The notes beneath the pieces are model-generated. The model saw only the letters and a program-made list of their open reading frames with translations. It was not told the DNA's origin and did not search any database. Positions 57,191-64,000 of a stretch of DNA of 64,000 nt are shown in pieces. The DNA comes from Rhodobacteraceae bacterium SB2 (GTDB lineage Bacteria > Pseudomonadota > Alphaproteobacteria > Rhodobacterales > Rhodobacteraceae). The translations under genes were made by a program, and so were the position numbers. Every line of letters starts with the position of its first letter. The first letter of the stretch is position 1. Where the stretch lies: NCBI GenBank assembly GCA_001642945.1, contig LGRT01000014.1, positions 186,001-250,000 on the forward strand. Direction: 5' to 3'.

Positions 57191-57221
57191 TTGTCTTAAA
57201 CCATGGTTGAACCGCTATCAG
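57191..57221 (+). promoter_or_regulatory. SoxR-type promoter with 19-bp spacer and central dyad
   Basis: TTGTCT (57191-57196) and TATCAG (57216-57221) are separated by 19 bp, the over-long spacing that MerR/SoxR activators correct. Inside lies the near-palindrome TTAAACCATGGTTGAA (57196-57211), one mismatched pair, centred within about 2 bp of the spacer midpoint. It drives the VOC gene 35 bp downstream and could also repress soxR. Confidence 0.6.
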
Positions 57222-57255
57222 AAGAATCAGGTATTTTTATGATGCGAGGTATAGG

Positions 57256-57644
57256 GTGGAACATATTAGTTTAGAGCATGCGAATATTACGGTTTCTGAT
57301 CCTGAAAAAACCGCGGCCTGGATGCAAACAGTTTTTGGGTGGCGCATACGCTGGCAGGGCCAGCACTAAATACTGGATATACGGTTCACGTTGGAACAGA
57401 CGCTCAGTATCTGGCGCTGTATTGCCCTGCAGATCTGCAGAAAACACCGTCTGATCCAGATGGTTTTCTGGGCGGCTTGAATCATATTGGAGTCTGCGTG
57501 CGCGATCTTGTGGCCTGCGAATCCCGCGCGAAAAAAGCGGGGTTTACACCCCGTGACCATGCAGAATATGAACCAGTGTCGCGATTTTATTTTCATGATT
57601 TTGATGGCATTGAGTATGAAGTGGTCAGCTATTCCTTTGAATAA
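57256..57644 (+). pseudogene. VOC-family (glyoxalase/dioxygenase-like) protein, frameshifted
   Basis: A VOC protein split over two frames. Frame 1 starts at GTG 57256 (GAGG 6 nt upstream), encodes EHANITVSDPEKTAAWM and FGWRIRWQG, then stops at 57367-57369. Frame 2 picks up in phase from the G run at 57357-57359 and continues PALNTGYTVHVGTDAQYL to the stop at 57644, including GGLNHIGVCVRDL and YFHDFDGIEYEVVSYS. Adding one G to that run restores a continuous 129-residue protein with FGWRIRWQG-PALNTG in order. It is therefore a recent frameshift, a sequencing error or a slippage site. Probably a SoxR target. Confidence 0.8.
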
Positions 57645-57665
57645 CGCTGTTGCATCAACAGGCCC

Positions 57666-57688
57666 TGTGCTAGAGGCCTTCTAGCACA
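57666..57688. repeat. Near-perfect inverted repeat before xthA
   Basis: TGTGCTAGA (57666-57674) and TCTAGCACA (57680-57688) are perfect 9-bp arms around GGCCT. It lies between the VOC gene and the xthA ribosome site (57693-57699). No T-run follows, so an operator or an mRNA stem is as likely as a terminator. Confidence 0.4.
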
Positions 57689-57706
57689 TTTGAAAGGAGC
57701 CTTGTG

Positions 57707-58495
57707 ATGTCTTTTACGCTTGCCACTTGGAATATTAATTCTGTTCGCCTGCGCGTTGATCTGGTGGCGCGCCTGCTGCAAGAAGAGGCGCCGGATGTGC
57801 TGTGTTTGCAAGAATGTAAATCGCCGGTTGAGAAAATTCCCGCCGAGGTTTTTGCCAAAATTGGTTATCCTTACATGGTTGCACGGGGCCAGAAGGGGTA
57901 TAATGGCGTTGCGATTTTTTCTAAGCGGCCGATGGAAGAAGCCGCTGGGGAAGATTTCGCAGGATTGGGCCATGCCCGCCACATTGCCGGCCGTCTGGAC
58001 AACGGGGTGACGATCCATAATGTCTATGTGCCGGCAGGCGGCGATGTCGCGGACCGGCTTGTGAATGAAAAATTTGGTCAGAAATTGGATTATCTGGCGG
58101 ATTTGCGTGATTATTTTGGTGCCGCCAAGCCGCAAAAATCAATACTTGTGGGAGATTTAAACATCGCGCCACGCGAAGATGATGTTTGGAGCCATAAGCA
58201 ATTGCTGAAAGTGGTCAGCCACACGCCGATAGAAGTTGCCGCTTTGGCTGAAACTCAAGCTGCGGGTGATTGGGTGGATGTGACCCGCCAGGATATCCCG
58301 GAGGGGCTTTTATATAGCTGGTGGTCTTATCGCGCCAAAGATTGGAACGCAGCGGATAAGGGGCGCAGGTTGGATCATATTTGGGCCAGCAAAGATATTG
58401 CGCCGCTTGCCCATTCGTCAAAAATTCTGCGCGACGTGCGCGGATGGCAGCAACCCAGTGATCATGTGCCGGTTTTTGCCAGCTTTGACCTTTGA
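57707..58495 (+). CDS. xthA: Exodeoxyribonuclease III (AP endonuclease)
   Basis: 262 residues. Cleaves DNA at abasic sites and removes 3' blocking groups in base excision repair. EEP-fold landmarks: ATWNINSVR at the N-terminus, catalytic Glu in CLQECK, VYVPAGGD, VGDLNIAP (Asp-Asn pair), RLDHIW and the closing SDHVPVFASF with the catalytic His. AAAGGAG is 7 nt before ATG 57707. Being next to soxR suggests oxidative-damage repair, but no shared promoter is evident. Confidence 0.95.
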   Translation: MSFTLATWNINSVRLRVDLVARLLQEEAPDVLCLQECKSPVEKIPAEVFAKIGYPYMVARGQKGYNGVAIFSKRPMEEAAGEDFAGLGHARHIAGRLDNGVTIHNVYVPAGGDVADRLVNEKFGQKLDYLADLRDYFGAAKPQKSILVGDLNIAPREDDVWSHKQLLKVVSHTPIEVAALAETQAAGDWVDVTRQDIPEGLLYSWWSYRAKDWNAADKGRRLDHIWASKDIAPLAHSSKILRDVRGWQQPSDHVPVFASFDL

Positions 58496-58548
58496 ATTTC
58501 GCGCCACAATCGCCATATAACCATTTAAGATAATTAACGAGGTAGCAA

Positions 58549-59463
58549 ATGCTTGAATTAGGACAACCCAGCGCGCCGGCAGCGGCTGATGTGATTGCTG
58601 ATGTGAACGAAAGCGAATTCATGACCGCAGTCGTCGAGGCCAGCAATACTATTCCTGTGATTGTTGATTTTTGGGCGCCATGGTGCGGGCCTTGCAAAAC
58701 ATTGGGGCCGCAATTGGAAGAGGCGGTGAACGCCGCCAATGGCGCCGTAAAAATGGCGAAAGTCAATGTTGACGAAAACCCGATGGTATCTGAGCAGCTG
58801 CGCGTGCAGTCAATTCCGACGGTTTATGCATTTTGGAAAGGCCAGCCGATTGATGGCTTTCAAGGCGCGGTTGCCGCCTCGGAGGTGAAAGCATTTGTAG
58901 AGCGCGTGGTGGCCGCTGGCGATGGGGCGCCGGGGGGCGGTTTGGCGGATGCGATCGAGGCGGCTGAAGAGATGCTGGCCGAAGGTGCTGCGGAGGATGC
59001 CGCCCAAACCTTTGCCGCCGTGCTGGAAGAAGAGCCAAATAATCCGGCTGCCTATGGCGGTTTGGTGCGTGCCCATATTGCTTTGGGCGATCTAGAACAA
59101 GCAGAAGCTGTGCTGAACGGAGCCCCTGCTGAGATTGCGCAGAGCCCAGAATTGGAAGCCGCCTTCGCTCAGCTTGAGTTGGCCAAACAGGGCCAAAATG
59201 CCGGCCCGCTTGAGGATTTGCGATCCGCGGTTGCGGCAAATCCGGATGATCATCAGGCGCGGTTAGATTTTGCGCAGGCGCTATATGCAGCTGGTGAGGC
59301 TGAACCGGCTGTGAGCGAGCTTTTAGAGCTGTTTCGCCGCGACCGTGAGTGGAATGAAGGCGCCGCCCGCGCGCAGCTTTTCACCATATTTGATGCGTTA
59401 AAGCCAAATGATCCGATCGTTTTGGCGGGCCGACGCAAATTAAGCTCGATGATATTTGCCTGA
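58549..59463 (+). CDS. cnoX: Thioredoxin-TPR co-chaperone, CnoX/YbbN-like
   Basis: 304 residues. N-terminal thioredoxin domain (about 16-120) with active site WCGPC (Cys46, Cys49), followed by a helical TPR region (about 130-304). CnoX holds oxidised or unfolded proteins and passes them to GroEL or DnaK. E. coli CnoX lacks the first Cys; here both are present, as in Caulobacter-type CnoX, so it may also reduce mixed disulfides. It is 53 bp after xthA and may be co-transcribed with the LON-domain gene 26 bp downstream. Confidence 0.9.
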   Translation: MLELGQPSAPAAADVIADVNESEFMTAVVEASNTIPVIVDFWAPWCGPCKTLGPQLEEAVNAANGAVKMAKVNVDENPMVSEQLRVQSIPTVYAFWKGQPIDGFQGAVAASEVKAFVERVVAAGDGAPGGGLADAIEAAEEMLAEGAAEDAAQTFAAVLEEEPNNPAAYGGLVRAHIALGDLEQAEAVLNGAPAEIAQSPELEAAFAQLELAKQGQNAGPLEDLRSAVAANPDDHQARLDFAQALYAAGEAEPAVSELLELFRRDREWNEGAARAQLFTIFDALKPNDPIVLAGRRKLSSMIFA

Positions 59464-59489
59464 ACGGTATCGGGCGCTAATATTTGCAT

Positions 59490-60128
59490 ATGACAAATTC
59501 TTCTGATTTTCCCGATATCATACCCGTATTCCCCCTGCCCGGGGCGTTGTTGCTGCCTCGCTCGCGTCTGCCTTTGCATATTTTTGAGCCGCGTTATCTT
59601 GCGATGATCGAAGATGTTTTGAAAACACCGCATCGCTTGATTGGTATGATACAGCCCCGCGGGAAAAAAGCCTCGGACCGCATGCAAGCGATTGGATGTG
59701 CCGGCCGCGTGACCCAATTTTCGGAAACTGAAGATGGCCGTTATATGGTCACGCTGAGTGGGGTATCACGCTATCGTATCGGCGCAGAAGTAGACGGGTT
59801 TACCCCTTATCGCCGCTTTGAAACCTCTTGGACGGGCTTTGAAGGTGACCTTGCAAAATCTGAAAAAGATCCCGGATTTAGACGTCAAACGTTTTTCAAA
59901 TTGTTGGAGCGTTACTTTGAAAATCGCGGTTTATCGACGGATTGGGAAACCTTGAAAGACGCTGATGATGAATTGTTGATCAATTCGTTGTCGATGCTGC
60001 TTGAGTTTGAAAGCGAAGATAAACAAGCTTTGCTCGAAGCCCCCTCATTGATGACGCGTCGGGAAACGCTGATCACCTTGATTGAATACAGTATGCGCGG
60101 TGGCAATTCTGATGAGATGTTGCAATGA
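59490..60128 (+). CDS. LON peptidase substrate-binding domain protein
   Basis: 212 residues. Matches only the N-terminal substrate-recognition domain of Lon ([22 protein letters not shown] at residues 11-32, [19 protein letters not shown]) with no AAA+ or protease domain. Such stand-alone proteins are common in alphaproteobacteria; function unknown, perhaps an adaptor. ATG 59490 is favoured over TTG 59484. The ribosome site is weak, which may mean coupling to cnoX. Its stop overlaps the Trm112-like start by 4 bp. Confidence 0.88.
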   Translation: MTNSSDFPDIIPVFPLPGALLLPRSRLPLHIFEPRYLAMIEDVLKTPHRLIGMIQPRGKKASDRMQAIGCAGRVTQFSETEDGRYMVTLSGVSRYRIGAEVDGFTPYRRFETSWTGFEGDLAKSEKDPGFRRQTFFKLLERYFENRGLSTDWETLKDADDELLINSLSMLLEFESEDKQALLEAPSLMTRRETLITLIEYSMRGGNSDEMLQ

Positions 60129-60310
60129 CTGATGCGGCGGCGCAGGCAGATCGGCGGATGCTCGAAGCCTTGGTTTGCCCGCAAACGCATACGCGGCTTG
60201 AATATTTGCCCGATCGTCAAGAATTGGTGTCAAAAGCCGCGGGCGTGGCCTATCCAATTCGCGATGGTATTCCGGTCTTACTGCTTGATGAAGCGCGCCC
60301 TTTGGCGTGA
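60125..60310 (+). CDS. Trm112/UPF0434-family small protein
   Basis: 61 residues. Family core is clear: [15 protein letters not shown] followed by [20 protein letters not shown]. Trm112-like proteins activate SAM methyltransferases in eukaryotes and archaea; the bacterial branch (YcaR) is uncharacterised. Only one of the family cysteines is kept here, so zinc binding is unlikely. Translation is coupled to the LON-domain gene by ATGA overlap. Confidence 0.9.
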   Translation: MTDAAAQADRRMLEALVCPQTHTRLEYLPDRQELVSKAAGVAYPIRDGIPVLLLDEARPLA

Positions 60311-60490
60311 GGCTTTTGCCTCGCGGCGCGCTGAGATTATGCACCTGGCTTGGCGCTGAAACCAAAGCGTCGATAAAAAATGAAAACAAGCGTCTTTTAG
60401 GCTGCGAATAAAGCCCATCTGGCCCCACGAAAAGCGCGTGCAATGGGTAGGTTGCTCTGCAAGCAGTTCTGCACGGGATCTGTTCGGGGG

Positions 60491-62947
60491 TCAGGGGGCA
60501 ATACGTATATGCGCGGGTGGTTTCTGTTCAACCCAGCGCTGATAGGCGGCGCGATAGCCTGTTTCCAAATGGTTGGTAAGCAAGCCTGCATCAAATAACG
60601 GGCTGGTTCTGCGGTTTTGCGCAAGCTTTTCTGTAACCGTCTGAAGCTGCTGGGGCGAGCGTGCCAGATCAAGAATAAGCGCCTCATAGGCCGCCTCGGT
60701 TTCTACGATTAGCTCGGGCAGTCCGATGGCGGTTAACAGGCTGGCGGCAACCCGCGCTGCAAAGCCTTTGCCGGCTTTTGTGACCAGCGGAAGGCCGGCC
60801 CAAAGCGCATCACTGGCCGTGGTATGGGCATTCACGTTGAACGTATCTATAAAAAGATCCGCGCAGCTATGGCGGGCCAAATGTTCGTGATGGGCAAGCT
60901 TTGGCGCAAAGATCAAACGGCTTGGATCGATCCCGCGGGCTTGGGCGGCGTTGCGCAAGTTCTGCGAGACCCATTTATTTGCCTCCAACAGCCACAGTAC
61001 GCTGCCCTCGATTTGCGATAGCACGCGCATCCAAATGTCGAATTCACAGGGGGTTATTTTATACGAATTGTTGAAACAGCAGAGCACAAAAGCGTCTGCA
61101 GGCAAGCCAAGCTGGGATCGGCTATAAACGGTGTTTGCGATTGGGCGCATATCATCATTGGCCTGATAGCTATGCGGTAAAAAGATAATTTTCTCAGAAT
61201 AAGCGCTTTCATATGCGCGAGGTATAACGACTGGATCGGCAATAATATAGTCGATGAAAGGCGCTCCAAGGCTGCCCGGATACCCGATATAACTGATCTG
61301 TATCGGCGCTGCTTTGAAGGCGAAAATGCCAAGTCTGGTATTTTGCGTATAGCCCTTTAGGTCGACCGCTATATCAATTTCATGGTCGCGCGCCAAAGCG
61401 GCGATGTCAAAATCGCTCAACTGGCGCACATTGTGAAATTTATCCACGGCGGCTGTAAGCCTTTTGCGCATGCAATCATTGGTGTTTGGCCCATAAGAAT
61501 AGGCGTATATTTCAAAGTCTGATTTGCTATGCTTTTCAAACACGCGCGCCATCAAATACATGGTTGCATGATCATGAAAATCTGCCGAGAAATATCCGAT
61601 GCGCACCGGTTTAGCGCGCTGTGCAGGGCGCGCGGCTTCGGCGAGGGGTTTTTGATTATATTTTTTCTCAGCAAAAAGTTTTGAACGCTGCAAATGGCGC
61701 ATTGGATGATCTTCAAACCCCAACATATTCCAAGGCGTAACATCGGGTGTGCTCACACCGAGTGTTGCAATCATCGTTCGGTCTTGCTGCAACGCGCTCC
61801 AATCGCATAGGCTGGCTTGCTGGAACATTTTTTGACCATATGCCACAAGATGGTTCGGGTTTATCGCTATGGCTTTTTGATAACTTTCAATCGCGCGCGT
61901 CACTGCGCCCAATTCTTGATGGGCAACACCCATATTGTTATAGGCATCTGCGTAATTTGGATTTAGGTCTACGGCTTTTTGATAGCTTTTAAGCGCGGTT
62001 TCCAATTTTCCTTGGCCATAAAGCGTTAAGCCAAGATCGTTATGCGCCTCAGAAAATTCCGGCTGCATCGAAATCACTTTGCTAAAGGCGTTAAAGGCAG
62101 CTTGGAAATCACCGTTTTCTTTATACGCGCGGCCAAGGTTTAAAGAGGTGATATAATTTTCAGGCTGCAACTTCAGCGTTTTCAAAAATGCTTTAATCGC
62201 ATTTTCAAACGCGCCTTGTGCCATCATTGCATTGCCCAAGTTACCCTGCGCTGGAACAAATTTGGGATCAATTTTAAGCGCTGCTTGATACTGGCGAATA
62301 GCTTGCGCGATATCGCCGATTGCCTGCAATGAGAGCCCTAAATTGCAATGCGCGGGGGCATGGTTTGGCTCTAAAGTAAGCGTTTTTTTATAATGTAGAA
62401 TCGCTTTTTGAAATTCAGAATTTGCCCTAAAAGCATTGGCCAATTTAAAATGTGCCGCGCCGTTATTTGGCGCAAGCTCTATAACGTTTTGAAAGCAGGC
62501 AATCGCGTTTGCCAGATCCTGATTTTTTTGGTGGGCGATGCCCAGATTGAATTGGGCGTCGATAAAAAACCTATCCAAGCGTAAGGCGCCACTCAGCAAC
62601 GTGATGGCTGCTTGAGCTTGGTTCAGTTGGTTGAACACAGATCCAAGCAAGTTGAGTAAGGCTTTGTCTTTTGGAAAAGCATTTGCCAGGCCTTGTGCTT
62701 GATTTGCCAAGTCAATGAAATTTCCTTTTTGATACTGTTCTTTGAGCGCATTGAACTCTGTCTGGGGCATTTGCCCTGGCCTTGCAGGGGCTGATACGCC
62801 TTTAAGCATAGCAAGGGCTTTTAATGCGCGCAGGTTTTTGGGGAATTTGGTCAATACCGCTTGATACAGCTTTATGGCCTCAGCGATGCGGCCGGCTTTG
62901 TGCAGCGCGGCGGCGTCACGCAATGTTTTGTCGACAGATTGAGTCAT
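60491..62947 (-). CDS. TPR-containing O-GlcNAc-transferase-like glycosyltransferase (GT41)
   Basis: 818 residues. The first 420 or so residues hold about ten tetratricopeptide repeats (for example AHNDLGLTLYGQGKLETALKSYQ). The C-terminal half is a GT41/SPINDLY-type catalytic domain: RIGYFSADFHDHATMYLM with the catalytic-type His, IDIAVDLKGYT, CCFNNSYKITP with the donor-binding Lys, and DTFNVNAHTTASDALWAGLPLVT near residue 710. Such bacterial enzymes add sugar to Ser/Thr of cytoplasmic proteins or flagellins; no flagellar gene is nearby. ATG 62947 lacks a good ribosome site; GTG 62956 is an alternative. More A/T-rich codons than its neighbours. Confidence 0.88.
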   Translation of the reverse strand: MTQSVDKTLRDAAALHKAGRIAEAIKLYQAVLTKFPKNLRALKALAMLKGVSAPARPGQMPQTEFNALKEQYQKGNFIDLANQAQGLANAFPKDKALLNLLGSVFNQLNQAQAAITLLSGALRLDRFFIDAQFNLGIAHQKNQDLANAIACFQNVIELAPNNGAAHFKLANAFRANSEFQKAILHYKKTLTLEPNHAPAHCNLGLSLQAIGDIAQAIRQYQAALKIDPKFVPAQGNLGNAMMAQGAFENAIKAFLKTLKLQPENYITSLNLGRAYKENGDFQAAFNAFSKVISMQPEFSEAHNDLGLTLYGQGKLETALKSYQKAVDLNPNYADAYNNMGVAHQELGAVTRAIESYQKAIAINPNHLVAYGQKMFQQASLCDWSALQQDRTMIATLGVSTPDVTPWNMLGFEDHPMRHLQRSKLFAEKKYNQKPLAEAARPAQRAKPVRIGYFSADFHDHATMYLMARVFEKHSKSDFEIYAYSYGPNTNDCMRKRLTAAVDKFHNVRQLSDFDIAALARDHEIDIAVDLKGYTQNTRLGIFAFKAAPIQISYIGYPGSLGAPFIDYIIADPVVIPRAYESAYSEKIIFLPHSYQANDDMRPIANTVYSRSQLGLPADAFVLCCFNNSYKITPCEFDIWMRVLSQIEGSVLWLLEANKWVSQNLRNAAQARGIDPSRLIFAPKLAHHEHLARHSCADLFIDTFNVNAHTTASDALWAGLPLVTKAGKGFAARVAASLLTAIGLPELIVETEAAYEALILDLARSPQQLQTVTEKLAQNRRTSPLFDAGLLTNHLETGYRAAYQRWVEQKPPAHIRIAP

Positions 62948-63092
62948 AAGAAACACGCTGTTTGGTTGCTGGGCTATGGGCAGTTATAAATTATTTTAAT
63001 CAAGCCACAATCTAAGAGTTAAGCGTGAACGCGGCTTACTCGATGCCCTGCCTCAAGGCTCAAACTGCGGTGATCAGGGCTGTGGGGTACGC

Positions 63093-63110
63093 TTGAAAAA
63101 TATTTTTCAA
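63093..63110. promoter_or_regulatory. Perfect 18-bp palindrome between the GT41 gene and ubiH-like gene
   Basis: TTGAAAAATATTTTTCAA is its own reverse complement. It lies 22 bp after the stop of the ubiH-like gene and about 146 bp before the GT41 start, both on the minus strand. It could be an operator for GT41 or, less likely given the A/T-only stem, a terminator. Confidence 0.4.
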
Positions 63111-63132
63111 ACAGGCATTTCAGGATGCTTTG

Positions 63133-64000
63133 TTAGCGCATCAAATCGGGCAATGTGCCTGTTAATCCTGCGGCTTCGCGGATGAAACTGCGACGGGCTT
63201 TAGGTACAGCGTTGATCATGGCCATCCCCATGTCGCGCCCCAATCTTAGCAGGCTATTATCATTTGAGAATAGACGGTTGAATGTATCGGTTGCCAAAGC
63301 CAGACTGGTTGCGTCAAAGCGCCTCCATTCTTGATAGCGCATCAACGTAGCACTGGCCCCAATATCTTCGCCGCGCAATTTTGCTTCTTTCAGAACTTGC
63401 ACAAGCGCTGCGATATCGCGCAGGCCCGCATTCAGACCTTGGCCCGCAATGGGATGCACGCCATGCGCGGCATCGCCGATCAAAGCCAACCTTGGCGCAA
63501 CGAAACTTTCCGCCAAAGTCAGATCAAGCGGGTAGCTGTAGCGCTGGCCGGCCATGCTGATTTTGCCTAGATAATCGCCAATACGGGGCTGCAATATCGA
63601 CAGATAATCGGCCTCGCTCAGCGCCATGATCTGTTTGGCGTTTTGCGCGGTTTCGCTCCACACGATGGATGCGCGGTTTTCTGTTAAGGGCAAGATTGCC
63701 AAAGGGCCGGCCGGTAAAAAATATTGGCAGGCCACCCCATTATGCGGGATCTCGTGCTGTATTGCGCAAACAAGCGCTGTTTGTCCATATTCCCAGCCGA
63801 TGCGTTTGATTCCGGCGCGGCCCGCAGAGGGGCTTTTGCGCCCATCTGCCCCGATCAAAAGGCTGGTTGAAATTTGGCGCCCATCTGACAGGGTCAGCTG
63901 CATTTCACTGCCCGATATCGACTGCTCAATCAGCGCGGTGCCAGCGATATACTCAATGGTCTCATAGCGCGCCATCGCCCGTTGAAGTAGGGGGCGCAAG
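63133..64000 (-). CDS. UbiH/Coq6-family FAD-dependent monooxygenase (5' end outside window)
   Basis: 288 visible residues; the N-terminus with the FAD GxGxxG motif lies beyond the window edge. Visible: LIGADGRKSPSAGRAGI (middle of the FAD domain) and GDAAHGVHPIAGQGLNAGLRD, the second FAD-binding signature of ubiquinone hydroxylases. These enzymes hydroxylate the ubiquinone ring using O2 and NAD(P)H. Which ring position (UbiH, UbiF, UbiI or a broad-specificity UbiL/UbiM) cannot be decided from this fragment. Downstream gene on the same strand is the GT41 protein after 185 bp. Confidence 0.9.
   Translation of the reverse strand, partial: LRPLLQRAMARYETIEYIAGTALIEQSISGSEMQLTLSDGRQISTSLLIGADGRKSPSAGRAGIKRIGWEYGQTALVCAIQHEIPHNGVACQYFLPAGPLAILPLTENRASIVWSETAQNAKQIMALSEADYLSILQPRIGDYLGKISMAGQRYSYPLDLTLAESFVAPRLALIGDAAHGVHPIAGQGLNAGLRDIAALVQVLKEAKLRGEDIGASATLMRYQEWRRFDATSLALATDTFNRLFSNDNSLLRLGRDMGMAMINAVPKARRSFIREAAGLTGTLPDLMR

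Overview
The window looks like chromosomal DNA of an alphaproteobacterium, most likely a marine Rhodobacteraceae (Roseobacter group) member with a compact genome. Pointers are an F1-only ATP synthase operon (atpHAGDC without Fo genes), a short SRP RNA, a Rhodobacter-type porin, a membrane-anchored c-type cytochrome, DUF2125 and SRPBCC proteins, a yejABEF importer and the leuS-lptE-holA cluster. Base composition is moderate, with many A/T-rich codons beside G/C-rich ones. Genes are tightly packed, with many 4-bp ATGA overlaps and several touching or overlapping convergent pairs. A lineage such as RCA/Planktomarina is a guess from this compactness and composition, not something the sequence proves.

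Layout. 0-4 kb: tyrosine-phosphatase-like protein, SRP RNA (minus), nudC, an SRPBCC-like protein, pheA (minus) and a tethered cytochrome c. 4-9.7 kb: yejABEF peptide importer. 9.7-13.8 kb: DD-carboxypeptidase with SPOR domain (minus), clpS, an RsmC-like methyltransferase, an SDR. 13.9-18.4 kb: haem genes hemF, hemC (minus) and hemE with a GlcD-like flavoprotein. 18.5-25.2 kb: two-gene ABC-2 exporter, S49 peptidase, a 53-residue zinc-ribbon membrane protein, Ca2+/cation antiporter, FolM-like SDR, an AT-rich spacer with a perfect DnaA box, and uvrC. 25.2-33.3 kb (minus): a seven-gene catabolic operon with peptide-type ABC importer, aldehyde dehydrogenase, SDR and P1-family aminopeptidase/amidase. 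33.4-38.5 kb: DUF2125 protein, ChaC, and a MotA/ExbB-like plus OmpA-like pair with a very long coiled coil. 38.6-42.7 kb: clpA, gloB, a methyltransferase. 42.9-47.8 kb: atpHAGDC with terminator. 47.9-53.3 kb: holA, lptE and leuS (minus), then a porin with a strong terminator. 53.5-60.3 kb: yggS, an L,D-transpeptidase and ribA (minus), an orphan response regulator, soxR with a divergent frameshifted VOC gene, xthA, a CnoX-like protein, a LON-domain protein and a Trm112-like protein. 60.5-64 kb (minus): a TPR/GT41 glycosyltransferase and a UbiH-family monooxygenase cut by the window edge.

Most of the window is core housekeeping. I see no prophage, insertion sequence, CRISPR array or recognised defence system. 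The items most worth a second look are the uncharacterised membrane motor-like pair with a periplasmic coiled coil (34.9-38.5 kb), the peptide/amide catabolic operon with an internal terminator after the binding-protein gene, the SoxR-type promoter driving a VOC gene broken by a single-base frameshift, the GT41 protein glycosyltransferase, and the DnaA-box spacer before uvrC.
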